From Bacillota bacterium (GTDB lineage: Bacteria; Bacillota; Clostridia; Tissierellales; Peptoniphilaceae), in NCBI GenBank assembly GCA_023394045.1, contig JAEXBN010000045.1:1-45396 (forward strand): a stretch of DNA of 45,396 nucleotides. Reading direction: 5' to 3'. Below are positions 30,688-38,486 of the stretch, piece by piece (the first letter of the stretch is position 1; each line of letters starts with the position of its first letter). The notes below the pieces were generated by a model. The model searched no databases. It had not been told where the DNA came from and was given only the letters and a program-made list of their open reading frames with translations. Both the position numbers and the translations under genes were made by a program.

Positions 30688-31086
30688 ATGACGGACTTTT
30701 TGAATTATACTGGTACGCCATCGGTGCTGTTTGATGAACTGGAGCGCGGCGATTTTGAAGCCCTGAAGCATCTTGAAATTGTGGCGGATTATGGTGCCTA
30801 CGGTAAAGATGAAGAGGGGAATGAGGTGGTTCTTTTTCAGTGGCAGGATGGAGGACGTAAGCTCGTGAGAGCGAAAGACGGCTCTTTATTTCTGATTCAG
30901 ACATCTGTGGTCTATGGGGAGGATAGCCCGGAAGAAGAACGGGATTGGTATCAAGTGGAATCTGAAAAGCAGGCTGAGTGGCTGAATGCGCATGTGGATG
31001 GACAGAAATTGGCTTACCGCTTTAAGGGACCAAAGATTTGGAGCGGAGAAGGGCGGATTCATTATCGTTTAACGCAGGGCGAATAA
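30688..31086 (+). CDS. Hypothetical protein (ORFan)
   Basis: A 132-residue soluble protein that I do not recognise. It is acidic, with no signal peptide or membrane segment. The middle, GNEVVLFQWQDGGRKLVRAKDG, looks like alternating beta strands, and Trp and Tyr are frequent in the second half. ATG 30688 has GAGGAG (30676-30681) 6 nt upstream, and an in-frame ATG at 30682 lies directly on the ribosome site. It ends just before a bidirectional hairpin. The hairpin-repeat array lies about 100 bp upstream. No clear promoter was seen. Codon use resembles its neighbours. Confidence 0.7.
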   Translation: MTDFLNYTGTPSVLFDELERGDFEALKHLEIVADYGAYGKDEEGNEVVLFQWQDGGRKLVRAKDGSLFLIQTSVVYGEDSPEEERDWYQVESEKQAEWLNAHVDGQKLAYRFKGPKIWSGEGRIHYRLTQGE

Positions 31087-31112
31087 GTGTGAGGTGAGAA
31101 TTGTAGGAATCA

Positions 31113-31150
31113 AAATCTCCCTGTGCGACATCTGCGGCACAGGGAGATTT
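31113..31150. terminator. Bidirectional terminator between convergent hypothetical genes
   Basis: AAATCTCCCTGTGC (31113-31126) pairs perfectly with GCACAGGGAGATTT (31137-31150) around a 10-nt loop. Short T-runs exist on both strands. It serves the plus-strand ORFan and the minus-strand pair. Confidence 0.8.
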
Positions 31151-31167
31151 GATGGGTGATTTGGATT

Positions 31168-31428
31168 TCAGTTCTTTTTCGTTCTTTGGAGCCAAAAGGC
31201 CATTCCATAGCTGAACACCATGATGAGAATGGCGATCGGAGGGACAATGGAGTGGGCGGGGTCACCTTGATGGGGGATGTTTCTAATCAGTCGTACAAGC
31301 TCCGTGACATCATCAATCACGCAATTGATCATGTATGCTAAGAGTATACCGTTTCCAAATCTAAAGAATTTGAGAGATCGATCTTTTTCCGCATAGGAGC
31401 GCTCCACGGCTTTAATGAATTTATACAT
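31168..31428 (-). CDS. Small membrane protein of unknown function
   Basis: An 86-residue protein from ATG 31428. It has a basic N-terminus (MYKFIKAVERSYAEKDR) and two hydrophobic stretches, near residues 25-45 and 62-80, ending in QRTKKN. I do not recognise a family. AAGG (31440-31437) lies 8 nt upstream on the minus strand. A GTG at 31434 overlapping the upstream stop (TAGTG) is an alternative start with poorer spacing. It is the second gene of a two-gene minus-strand unit after the secreted protein, and the two may work together at the membrane. Confidence 0.65.
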   Translation of the reverse strand: MYKFIKAVERSYAEKDRSLKFFRFGNGILLAYMINCVIDDVTELVRLIRNIPHQGDPAHSIVPPIAILIMVFSYGMAFWLQRTKKN

Positions 31429-31433
31429 GGTCA

Positions 31434-31961
31434 CTACCTTGCGCGTAAAGAGCCACTGCGATCCAACAGAACGCTGCCATCATCTCCAGTATACAAAAAG
31501 CGATAAGTGAACCAGCGATCGACGACATGTGACTTTTCAGTGATTCCAGATGTGGCTATTTTGCGCTTTTCTCCACCCCAAATTTTTAATGTACCAGCCT
31601 CATTGATGCTTCGATCAAAAACGGCGCTATATAGTTCAATGACTCGACCAAGAAATTCTGTGTATGAGTAATTTTTTAGTGTCTCTACCATGAGCCTAAA
31701 GGCAAAGTCGCGTTCAAATGCTTCTTGTGCAGTATAATGTTGCGTCGTGAGTAGCTTCATTGGGGTTGTTTCGTAATGATAGGTAAAGGGGTTGTTACGC
31801 AACAGATTTAAAACGGGGCGCATATGCGCAGTCGATGTTTCGACTGGCGTTAGCGGAGAAGAATCTGTTTCGGAAGAAGCAGAGACGGGTTGAGGACGAC
31901 TGATCAATAACGCCAGAGAGACAAGGAAGCAGGAAAGACACAAAGCTACAGATTTTTTCAT
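31434..31961 (-). CDS. Secreted protein of unknown function
   Basis: A 175-residue protein with a clear signal peptide: MKKS, a hydrophobic core to about residue 20, and a likely signal peptidase I site after QPVSA. There is no lipobox at the right place. The mature part begins with a Ser/Thr-rich acidic stretch and then a globular domain rich in aromatic residues (NPFTYHYETTPMKLL, HVVDRWFTYRFLYTGDDG). No known family is recognised. AAAGGAG precedes the ATG, and a good minus-strand promoter lies at 32020-32048. The small membrane gene follows with a 1-base stop/start overlap or a short gap. Confidence 0.75.
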   Translation of the reverse strand: MKKSVALCLSCFLVSLALLISRPQPVSASSETDSSPLTPVETSTAHMRPVLNLLRNNPFTYHYETTPMKLLTTQHYTAQEAFERDFAFRLMVETLKNYSYTEFLGRVIELYSAVFDRSINEAGTLKIWGGEKRKIATSGITEKSHVVDRWFTYRFLYTGDDGSVLLDRSGSLRAR

Positions 31962-32000
31962 ATAAGACTCCTTTCGTGATTATTTCACTCCCCAAACGCA

Positions 32001-32014
32001 ACAAAACGTTTTCA
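32001..32014. promoter_or_regulatory. Cre-like palindrome at the start site of the secreted-protein gene
   Basis: The core AAAACGTTTT (32003-32012) is palindromic. In either orientation the 14 bp match the CcpA cre pattern TGWAANCGNTNWCA except at two end positions. It overlaps the predicted start site about 7 bp after the -10. Confidence 0.35.
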
Positions 32015-32019
32015 CCAAC

Positions 32020-32048
32020 ATTATATGCAAAGCAACAATCAAGATCAA
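32020..32048 (-). promoter_or_regulatory. Promoter of the secreted-protein gene
   Basis: On the minus strand: TTGATC (32048-32043), a 17-nt spacer, TATAAT (32025-32020). Confidence 0.75.
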
Positions 32049-32246
32049 TCGATTCCACTGAAGAGGGCAAATTGAATAAAAATTGGAAGTGATTTGAAAT
32101 AACGATTGCCCAAGATTCGGAGAAATAGGTGCCGTATTGATAGAGATAAAAATGGTGAAACAATTTTGACAAGAAAGGATGTGGTGGGTTTATTCCATTC
32201 CGTTGAGTATGCAAGCTCATTTTACGATTCGCCATTTTACAATTCA

Positions 32247-32296
32247 CAAAAAATAAGGCACAGACACGCGAACCATTGATGGTTCGCGTGTCTGTG
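32247..32296 (-). terminator. Terminator of the pyr operon
   Basis: CACAGACACGCGAACCAT (32259-32276) and its exact reverse complement (32279-32296) are separated by only 2 bp, an 18-bp stem. On the minus strand CCTTATTTTTTG follows (32258-32247). The stretch 32297-32466 between it and the pyrI stop has no supported gene. Confidence 0.9.
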
Positions 32297-32466
32297 CTCT
32301 CCCTGGGTTCCATTCGCATAAAACAGATGGGCGGATGTTTTGGAATTTTTGCGCGTCTTGTTTCAGCGAGCGGGATGGCGCATACATCTTGACGTGTGAG
32401 GATGCAGAGGTGTGCGGACATACAGGTGCATGGGGCACACCGATCTTTTTGCTGCCGAAAGGGGGG

Positions 32467-32895
32467 TTAAATATCTTCTTCCTTGCCAATCGTATCGCAG
32501 TAGATGCAGCGGTAGACTTTGTGCTCCGGATCGGTGAGGCGGAAGACGTGATCCAGCTCCTGCTCGATGGAGGTGATGCAACGAGGGTTCTTGCAGTGCA
32601 GAATGTTTTTGATCGTTTCCGGAAGTTTGGGATGCATTTTTTCCACGATCTCACCATTTCGGATAATATCGACGGTAATATTCGGATCAAAGTACCCCAG
32701 AAGATCGAAATCCAGATCGATATGTTCGGCCACCTTGAGAATATCCTTCTGTCCGCGTTTTGCGCTGACCGCATTTTCAATGAGCGCAATCTGCGAATTG
32801 AGTTTGTCGAGGCCGAGATAGTGATAGAGAACCATTCCTTTACCGACAGGAATGTGATCAATGACGATGCCTTCTTGAATATCTCCGAGAATCAT
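32467..32895 (-). CDS. pyrI: Aspartate carbamoyltransferase regulatory chain
   Basis: Non-catalytic subunit that binds nucleotide effectors and zinc and pairs with PyrB. The protein has 142 residues. An N-terminal nucleotide-binding domain starts at ILGDIQEGIVIDHIPVGKG. The zinc site has four Cys: Cys101 and Cys106 (CKNPRC), Cys130 and Cys133 (CIYC). It overlaps pyrB by 4 bp (ATGA) and is the last gene of the pyr operon. With PyrI present, ATCase here is probably allosteric, feeding back on nucleotide levels. Confidence 0.94.
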   Translation of the reverse strand: MILGDIQEGIVIDHIPVGKGMVLYHYLGLDKLNSQIALIENAVSAKRGQKDILKVAEHIDLDFDLLGYFDPNITVDIIRNGEIVEKMHPKLPETIKNILHCKNPRCITSIEQELDHVFRLTDPEHKVYRCIYCDTIGKEEDI

Positions 32896-33809
32896 GCTTC
32901 TACCCCCAATAATTTCATGATGAGTGCCATGCGGATAAATTTGCCATTTTTCACTTGGCGGAAATACGCTGCGCGCGGATCACGATCCACTTTGACCGAA
33001 ATTTCATTGACACGGGGCAGCGGGTGCAGAACGCGCATCGTGGCCTTGGCGTTGGACAGGCGCTCGGGTGTCAAGATATAGGTATCTTTCAGGCGAATGT
33101 AATCCGCTTCATTGAAGAATCGTTCGCGCTGCACGCGGGTCATGTAGAGAATATCGAGTTCCGGGATCGCCGCTCCGAGGCTTCGCACCTCTTTGTACGG
33201 GATGTGATTTTTATCCAGCACTTCGGTGCGGACGCTCTCCGGAATCATCAGCTCTTCCGGCGAAATCAGCACAAACCGAACATCTTCATAGCGGCTCATG
33301 GCTGTGATCAGCGAGTGTACGGTGCGCCCGAACTTTAGATCGCCGCAGCATCCGATGACGAGGTGATCCAGCTTTCCCATTTCCCGATGAATGGTCAGCA
33401 GATCGGTCAGGGTCTGCGTCGGGTGATGATGGCCTCCATCGCCGGCATTGATGACCGGGATATCGACCGCCTGGGAAGCGACGTAAGGAGCGCCTTCTTT
33501 CGGATGGCGCATGGCGATAATATCCGCAAAGCATGCAACGGTTCGCGCAGTGTCGGCGACGCTTTCGCCTTTTGTTGCTGAGCTGGCACTGGCTTCCGAG
33601 AATCCGATGACATCGCCGCCCAGCGCATGCATCGCGGACTCAAAGCTCAGACGTGTGCGCGTTGAGGGTTCATAAAACAAGGTGCCCAGCATTTTATGCG
33701 CACAGACCTCTTGGAAACGCACCGGATCGTCGATGATCTGCTCTGCGACGTCAATCAATGTATCAATTTCCTGTGTCGATAGATCGCTGATATCAATTAA
33801 GTCTTTCAT
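32892..33809 (-). CDS. pyrB: Aspartate carbamoyltransferase catalytic chain
   Basis: Joins carbamoyl phosphate to aspartate, the committed step of pyrimidine synthesis. The protein has 305 residues. The carbamoyl-phosphate loop is FYEPSTRTRLSFE (Ser49-Arg53 is STRTR). The aspartate side has HHHPTQTLTDLLT and HPLPRVNEI. Of two adjacent ATGs (33812, 33809), the second is better spaced from AGGAGG (33819-33814 on the minus strand). Its stop overlaps the pyrI start. Eleven bp separate it from the pyrE stop. Confidence 0.95.
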   Translation of the reverse strand: MKDLIDISDLSTQEIDTLIDVAEQIIDDPVRFQEVCAHKMLGTLFYEPSTRTRLSFESAMHALGGDVIGFSEASASSATKGESVADTARTVACFADIIAMRHPKEGAPYVASQAVDIPVINAGDGGHHHPTQTLTDLLTIHREMGKLDHLVIGCCGDLKFGRTVHSLITAMSRYEDVRFVLISPEELMIPESVRTEVLDKNHIPYKEVRSLGAAIPELDILYMTRVQRERFFNEADYIRLKDTYILTPERLSNAKATMRVLHPLPRVNEISVKVDRDPRAAYFRQVKNGKFIRMALIMKLLGVEA

Positions 33810-33820
33810 CATGCCTCCTT

Positions 33821-34456
33821 TTATGCTCGCTGCATCCAGCTTTCGTCAGACGGATTGTCGCGGAAGCGGAGCAGGCGCGGAATGTCCTGTTCCGAAATGG
33901 TTCCAGCTTTCGTGGCAGTTTCCAGCACCGTATCAAAGTCCGTCAGGCTGATCCATTTCACATGCTCGGCTTGCAGACGATCCTTGCTCTTCTGCATATT
34001 GTACGTGAAGATGCAGGCAATGCCCAATACATCCGCGCCAGCCTCGCGCAGCGCCTCGACCGTCTCCAATACGCTTCCTCCCGTAGAAATCAGATCTTCG
34101 ACCACGACGACGCGCGTTCCGGGCTCCATGCGTCCTTCAATCTGGTTGCCGCGTCCGTGATCTTTTTTTCCGCTCCGGACATAGCCCATGGGAAGCCCCA
34201 GAATTTCCGCAGCCAGGGCTGCGTGTGCAATTCCCGCCGTTGCGGTTCCCATCAGCATCTCCACATCAGGATACGCGGTCTGGATTTGTTCCGCCATCTG
34301 CCGCTCCACGCGCGTGCGTACATCCGGTGCGCTGAGAATCAGGCGATTGTCCGTATAGATGGGGCTCTTGATGCCGCTGGCCCAGGTAAATGGTTCTTCC
34401 GGCCGCAGAAAGACCGCTTGAATGCGCAGCAGATCCTGCGCGATGAGTTCTTTCAT
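33821..34456 (-). CDS. pyrE: Orotate phosphoribosyltransferase
   Basis: Transfers phosphoribose from PRPP to orotate, giving OMP. The protein has 211 residues. The PRPP motif is RVVVVEDLISTGGS (Glu120, Asp121), and the flexible loop with its basic residues is RSGKKDHGRGNQIEG. An early SGIKSPIYTDNR segment is conserved. It overlaps the pyrF stop by 4 bp and has GGAG in the pyrF 3' end. It works in sequence with PyrF, which directly precedes it. Confidence 0.95.
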   Translation of the reverse strand: MKELIAQDLLRIQAVFLRPEEPFTWASGIKSPIYTDNRLILSAPDVRTRVERQMAEQIQTAYPDVEMLMGTATAGIAHAALAAEILGLPMGYVRSGKKDHGRGNQIEGRMEPGTRVVVVEDLISTGGSVLETVEALREAGADVLGIACIFTYNMQKSKDRLQAEHVKWISLTDFDTVLETATKAGTISEQDIPRLLRFRDNPSDESWMQRA

Positions 34457-35172
34457 TTTAATTCCTCCAGAAATTCAGACCGCGCTCGGAGATAGGCTGC
34501 ACGCGGATCTTCGGCGGCAGTGATGGAGCGCCCAACAACGATAAAACTGGAACCCAGTTTTCCGGCATCGGATGGCGTTGTGACCCGCTGCTGATCGTTC
34601 TTCGCATCGCCGGAAAAGCGGATCCCCGGCGTGACGGTAAGGAAGGAAGCGCCGAGCGATTCATGGATGATCGGCGATTCGTGCGGGGAACAGACGACGC
34701 CGTTCAGTCCGGCGGCTTTGGCGTTGGACGCGTAGTGAAGCACCACATCGCTCATCGCGCCTGGAATGAGGAGATCCTCATGCATCATCGCTTCCGATGT
34801 CGATGTGAGCTGAGTGACGGCGATGAGGCATCCATCGCCGAATCCTTCACGCGCCGCTTTCATCATAGAAATTCCGCCGCCGGCATGCACGTTGGTCATG
34901 TCGACACCCAAGCCGGTCAGGCGCTTCATCGCCTGTTCCACCGTATGCGGAATATCGTGCAGCTTCAGATCCAGAAAAATCCGGTAGCCGGCTGTTTTCA
35001 GCTCTCGGACAAAATCCGGACCTTCCGCGTAGAACAGTTCCATGCCGACCTTGATGAATGGCCGCTCCTCGCCGAATTTTTTCAGTAGGGCATGTGCTTC
35101 GCTGCGCCCGGGAACATCCAGGGCGACGATCACATCGGATGAGAGAGGCATCAGAGTTGGAATGGGATTCAT
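34453..35172 (-). CDS. pyrF: Orotidine 5'-phosphate decarboxylase
   Basis: Decarboxylates OMP to UMP. The protein has 239 residues. The active-site motif is DLKLHDIPHTV, with Asp68, Lys70 and Asp73 in the right spacing. VIVALDVP at the start and the phosphate-gripper region TPGIRF near residue 180 fit the family. ATG 35172 overlaps the pyrD stop (TAATG) and has AGGAGG 7 nt upstream. It is translationally linked to pyrD before it and pyrE after it. Confidence 0.95.
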   Translation of the reverse strand: MNPIPTLMPLSSDVIVALDVPGRSEAHALLKKFGEERPFIKVGMELFYAEGPDFVRELKTAGYRIFLDLKLHDIPHTVEQAMKRLTGLGVDMTNVHAGGGISMMKAAREGFGDGCLIAVTQLTSTSEAMMHEDLLIPGAMSDVVLHYASNAKAAGLNGVVCSPHESPIIHESLGASFLTVTPGIRFSGDAKNDQQRVTTPSDAGKLGSSFIVVGRSITAAEDPRAAYLRARSEFLEELK

Positions 35173-36134
35173 TAAGAGACCTCCTGATCGGAACGGCGAC
35201 GTTTGTCGCCATGTGCAGCGCCGATGGCTTCCCGGATCGTTGCGAAACCGGTCGCATCCAGCAGAGAGGGAAGGGTATGGACGGTCTTGATCCAGGCAGC
35301 CGGATCGCGGAATCCGGCTGCTCCGATCTGGACGGCCGTTGCGCCGGCAAGAATCATCTCCAGCGCATCTTCTGCCTCGGAGATTCCGCCCACGCCGATG
35401 ATGGGAAGATTGGTGGCTTCATAGGCCTCGTAGACCATACGAACCGCGATGGGGAAGACGGCGGGGCCGGAAAGACCGCCCGTCCCATTGGCCAGCAGCG
35501 GGGCGCGCTTGTGCAAATCAATCCGCATGCCTTTGAGCGTGTTGATGAGGGTCAGCCCATCGGCGCCAGCTTCTTCCACTGCGCGGGCAATGGCGGGGAT
35601 GCTGGTGACATTAGGGGTCAGCTTGATGAAGAGCGGTTTGCTGACGACGCTTTTCACCGCAGCGGTGACTTCGGCTGCGAGTTCCGGGGTGGTGCCGAAT
35701 TCCATTCCGCCTCCGTGAACGTTCGGACAGCTGATGTTTAGTTCGATCAGTCCGACTTTTTCGCAAGCATCGAAGCGCTTCGCGGTTTCCACATATTCCT
35801 CGATGGAAAATCCGGCGACGTTGGCGACCACCTGTTTATGGAAGACATTGTCCAGCTTGGGGATCTGCTCGGCGATCACGGCATCCACACCGGGATTTTG
35901 GAGGCCGACGGCGTTCAGCATTCCGGAAGGAGTTTCGGCAATCCGCGGAGTCTCATTTCCTACGCGCGCATGCAGCGTGGTTCCCTTGAGGACGATGGTG
36001 CCCATGATGTTTGCATCGATCCATTGGGACAGCTCATAGCCGAAACCGTATGTTCCGCTGGCATTCATCACCGGATTGTCCAGAGGGAATCCGGCGAGGT
36101 CCACCGCCAGACGATTTTTTTCTTCTACGCCCAT
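35172..36134 (-). CDS. pyrD: Dihydroorotate dehydrogenase class 1B, catalytic subunit
   Basis: FMN enzyme that oxidises dihydroorotate to orotate; class 1B passes electrons to NAD+ through PyrK. The protein has 320 residues. The catalytic base is Cys136 in ELNISCPNVHGGG, which marks class 1 rather than the membrane class 2 (Ser). NASGTYGFG near the start and PIIGVGGI near the FMN site are conserved. ATG 36134 was chosen because AGGAGG sits 7 nt upstream and the family begins there; the earlier in-frame ATG (36209) adds 25 residues inside pyrK. It overlaps pyrK by 10 bp. Confidence 0.95.
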   Translation of the reverse strand: MGVEEKNRLAVDLAGFPLDNPVMNASGTYGFGYELSQWIDANIMGTIVLKGTTLHARVGNETPRIAETPSGMLNAVGLQNPGVDAVIAEQIPKLDNVFHKQVVANVAGFSIEEYVETAKRFDACEKVGLIELNISCPNVHGGGMEFGTTPELAAEVTAAVKSVVSKPLFIKLTPNVTSIPAIARAVEEAGADGLTLINTLKGMRIDLHKRAPLLANGTGGLSGPAVFPIAVRMVYEAYEATNLPIIGVGGISEAEDALEMILAGATAVQIGAAGFRDPAAWIKTVHTLPSLLDATGFATIREAIGAAHGDKRRRSDQEVS

Positions 36135-36880
36135 GGCAGCACCTCCTTTTTGAACACGGGGCCTTCCTGGCAGACGCGCCGGGGACCTTCTTTCGTCTGA
36201 ATCGTGCATCCGAGACAGATGCCCATGGCGCAGCCCATCCGTTCTTCCAGACTGAAGGATCCATCGATTCCCGCAGCATTCATTTGAGCCGCCAGCGCGT
36301 GAAACATGGGCATCGGTCCGCAGGTGTAGATGTATAGAGCCTCGCCGCCTTTTTCATCGATGAGCGGCGCGAGCGCATCGGTGACAAATCCTTTGATTCC
36401 CACGCTGCCATCGACGGTGGCAATGCGGACATCGCAGCCCATTTCTTCAAATTCGTCCGCCAGAAAGATTTCGTCGCTCTGATTGAACCCGAGGATGACC
36501 GTTGGCTGGATGTGCTGCGCAAGAAAGGCCTTTGCGAGTCCGAAGAGCGGAGGAACCCCCACGCCGCCGCCGATGAGAACCGGCACCTTTCCGTCGGTCA
36601 GATCCAGATCGAAGCCGTTGCCGATGCCCGTCATGACATCCAGCGTGCCGTGTGATTTGTTGCGGAGCGCCTCGGTTCCTTTTCCGACGACTTTGTAAAA
36701 CATGCGCAGCGCATGATCCGACCAATCCGCGACAGAAAGTGGACGGCGTAGGAAAAATCCCGGAAGCACCAGCGTCACAAACTGACCCGGGCGAGTCATT
36801 CCGCGCACGTCACCTTCGAGAAGGAGCTCGTAGATGTTTTCCGCAACCCGCTCATTTTTTTTGATGCGAAATTCACTCAT
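36125..36880 (-). CDS. pyrK: Dihydroorotate dehydrogenase electron-transfer subunit
   Basis: FAD and [2Fe-2S] protein that moves electrons from PyrD to NAD+. The protein has 251 residues. The FAD-binding region has RPGQFVTL and RRPLSVAD, and the NAD part has GGGVGVPPLFGLAKAF. Near the C-terminus four Cys form the iron-sulphur site: MGCAMGICLGC followed by VCQEGPVF. ATG 36880 has AAGGAG 7 nt upstream, while ATG 36886 is only 1 nt from it. It overlaps pyrC by 8 bp and pyrD by 10 bp, which fits fixed PyrK:PyrD stoichiometry. Confidence 0.94.
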   Translation of the reverse strand: MSEFRIKKNERVAENIYELLLEGDVRGMTRPGQFVTLVLPGFFLRRPLSVADWSDHALRMFYKVVGKGTEALRNKSHGTLDVMTGIGNGFDLDLTDGKVPVLIGGGVGVPPLFGLAKAFLAQHIQPTVILGFNQSDEIFLADEFEEMGCDVRIATVDGSVGIKGFVTDALAPLIDEKGGEALYIYTCGPMPMFHALAAQMNAAGIDGSFSLEERMGCAMGICLGCTIQTKEGPRRVCQEGPVFKKEVLPWA

Positions 36881-38252
36881 TTTCATTCTCCTTTTTCAAG
36901 CGGCGTTCGCGGGGCTTCCAGCCATGGGCATGGTATACCTCTTCTCCGCTGATCACCGTGCTCTGACAGAGACCGCGAACCGTCCAGCCTTGGAATGGCG
37001 TGGAGGCCCCTTTGGAATGAAATTGACGGGGATCAATCGTCCAGCTGGCATCCAGATCCCAGACCGCAAAGTCGGCTGGCTGCCCCACCGCAATTTCCGT
37101 TCCGATTCCTGCGGTTTCTTTTGCCTCCCTGACCTCGCTGATGCGCAGGCCTCGCGCCGGAGCCACGCTCATCGCTTCGACGAGGCGCTCCAACGAAAGG
37201 AGACCCGTGAGCACGAGGTTCGTATAGAGAACCGGGAAGGATGTTTCCAGACCGACGATCCCATTGAGACTTTGATCAAGCCCACGTGATTTTTCTTCTT
37301 CGCTATGCGGGGCGTGGTCGGTGGTGATGCAGAGAAGGGTTCCATCGGCGATGGCTTCACGCAGCGCTTCCCGGTCGGCGCCCGATCGGATGGGCGGATT
37401 CATCCGGAACCGTCCCTCTTCCTGAAGATCTTCATCGGTCATCGTGAGATAGTGCGGACACGTTTCGCCACTTACCGGAAGGCCTTGAGCTTTGGCATGG
37501 CGGACGAGCGCGACAGATTCCTTTGTAGAAATATGGCAGACATGGTAGCGGGCACCGGTCTCCTCCGCCAAACGGATATCCCGCTCGACCTGTTTCCATT
37601 CGCTGGCCGACGGATTGCCTTTGTGGTGATGGCGGGCGGCATAGGTTCCCTCATGAATCACGCCGCCGTTGACCAAAGGAAGATCCTCCGCATGAGCCAC
37701 AATGGGTTTATCGACCTTTTTGGCAGCGCGCATGGCACGGCGCATCACGTCTTCGGAGGCGACACCGACGCCATCATCCGTCATCCCGACGACATATGGA
37801 GCCATCGCTTCAAAGTCCGCGAGCGTTTCGCCCTGTTCGCCGGTCGTGATCGCTCCGTAGGGGAGCACATGGATGCAGGCATCGTTGCGGATGATGTCGC
37901 GCTGTACATTGAGATGTTCCAGGGTATCCGGAACCGGATTGAGGTTCGGCATCGTGCAGCAGACGGTATAACCGCCGCTGGCAGCAGCCAGACTTCCCGA
38001 CGCGATCGTTTCCTTATACGAAAAACCCGGTTCGCGGAAATGCACGTGCAAGTCCACAAAACCGGGAAACAGGAAAAGACCAGTCAGATCCACTATGGAG
38101 GAATCGACTGGCGTCGGGGTCGGCAGAGACGACAAAGAAGCAGGTTGGGATGGGGTCAATGCAACGATGCGCCCATCTTCTACAGTCACGTCAAGGGGCT
38201 GAAAACGTCCGCCGCAGAATACGGATCCGTTCACCCATTTACGTTTCGTCAT
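36873..38252 (-). CDS. pyrC: Dihydroorotase
   Basis: Zinc amidohydrolase that closes carbamoyl aspartate to dihydroorotate. The protein has 459 residues, type I, somewhat longer than the usual 425-430. The metal motif is DLHVHFREPG (His69, His71). TDDGVG, VAHAED and ITTDHAPHSEEEK carry the later metal and substrate residues. A Ser/Pro/Thr-rich loop at about 34-52 (TPSQPASLSSLPTPTPVDSS) is unusual. ATG 38252 has AAAGGAG 5 nt upstream; ATG 38279 is less likely. It is the first gene of the pyr operon. Confidence 0.94.
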   Translation of the reverse strand: MTKRKWVNGSVFCGGRFQPLDVTVEDGRIVALTPSQPASLSSLPTPTPVDSSIVDLTGLFLFPGFVDLHVHFREPGFSYKETIASGSLAAASGGYTVCCTMPNLNPVPDTLEHLNVQRDIIRNDACIHVLPYGAITTGEQGETLADFEAMAPYVVGMTDDGVGVASEDVMRRAMRAAKKVDKPIVAHAEDLPLVNGGVIHEGTYAARHHHKGNPSASEWKQVERDIRLAEETGARYHVCHISTKESVALVRHAKAQGLPVSGETCPHYLTMTDEDLQEEGRFRMNPPIRSGADREALREAIADGTLLCITTDHAPHSEEEKSRGLDQSLNGIVGLETSFPVLYTNLVLTGLLSLERLVEAMSVAPARGLRISEVREAKETAGIGTEIAVGQPADFAVWDLDASWTIDPRQFHSKGASTPFQGWTVRGLCQSTVISGEEVYHAHGWKPRERRLKKENENE

Positions 38253-38297
38253 GGCGACTCCTTTCATTTTTGATCGCAAAACGGCATCAAACGCGCC

Positions 38298-38337
38298 GTA
38301 TCTATGAAAGAATACTGTAGATACGAATTTTCGTCAA
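38298..38337 (-). promoter_or_regulatory. pyr operon promoter with an inverted repeat around the -10
   Basis: On the minus strand: TTGACG (38337-38332), 17 nt, TATTCT (38314-38309). GTATCTA (38324-38318) and TAGATAC (38304-38298) form a 7-bp inverted repeat that encloses the -10. The leader to the pyrC ATG is only about 50 nt, with no terminator hairpin. Confidence 0.65.
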
Positions 38338-38343
38338 TTGTCA

Positions 38344-38352
38344 TGTTATAGT
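38344..38352 (+). promoter_or_regulatory. Extended -10 promoter of the alpha-amylase gene
   Basis: TGT followed by TATAGT (38347-38352), identical to the element before the glycosyltransferase gene. It is divergent from the pyr promoter about 30 bp away. It leaves a leader of about 130 nt (38358-38486) in which I see nothing else. Confidence 0.6.
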
Positions 38353-38486
38353 AAATCAAGAAAAAATTCATGCAGCGGGATGGCGGCTTGTTGATGTCCA
38401 TCGCCCCCTGTTTCAGGATGACTCAGCTCCTGTTGGATGGCGAATTTTGATTGCGGTGTAATGAGGGTGAATGAAAGGAAGTTTTT

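Noticed and set aside
32297..32466. Possible gene between pyrI and the pyr terminator
   Set aside because: The only long minus-strand frame here also runs antisense or out of frame through pyrI and has no start or family motif of its own.
37305..38273. 322-residue open frame on the plus strand inside the pyr operon
   Set aside because: It is opposite pyrC, whose metal motifs and operon position are clear. No ribosome site precedes it.
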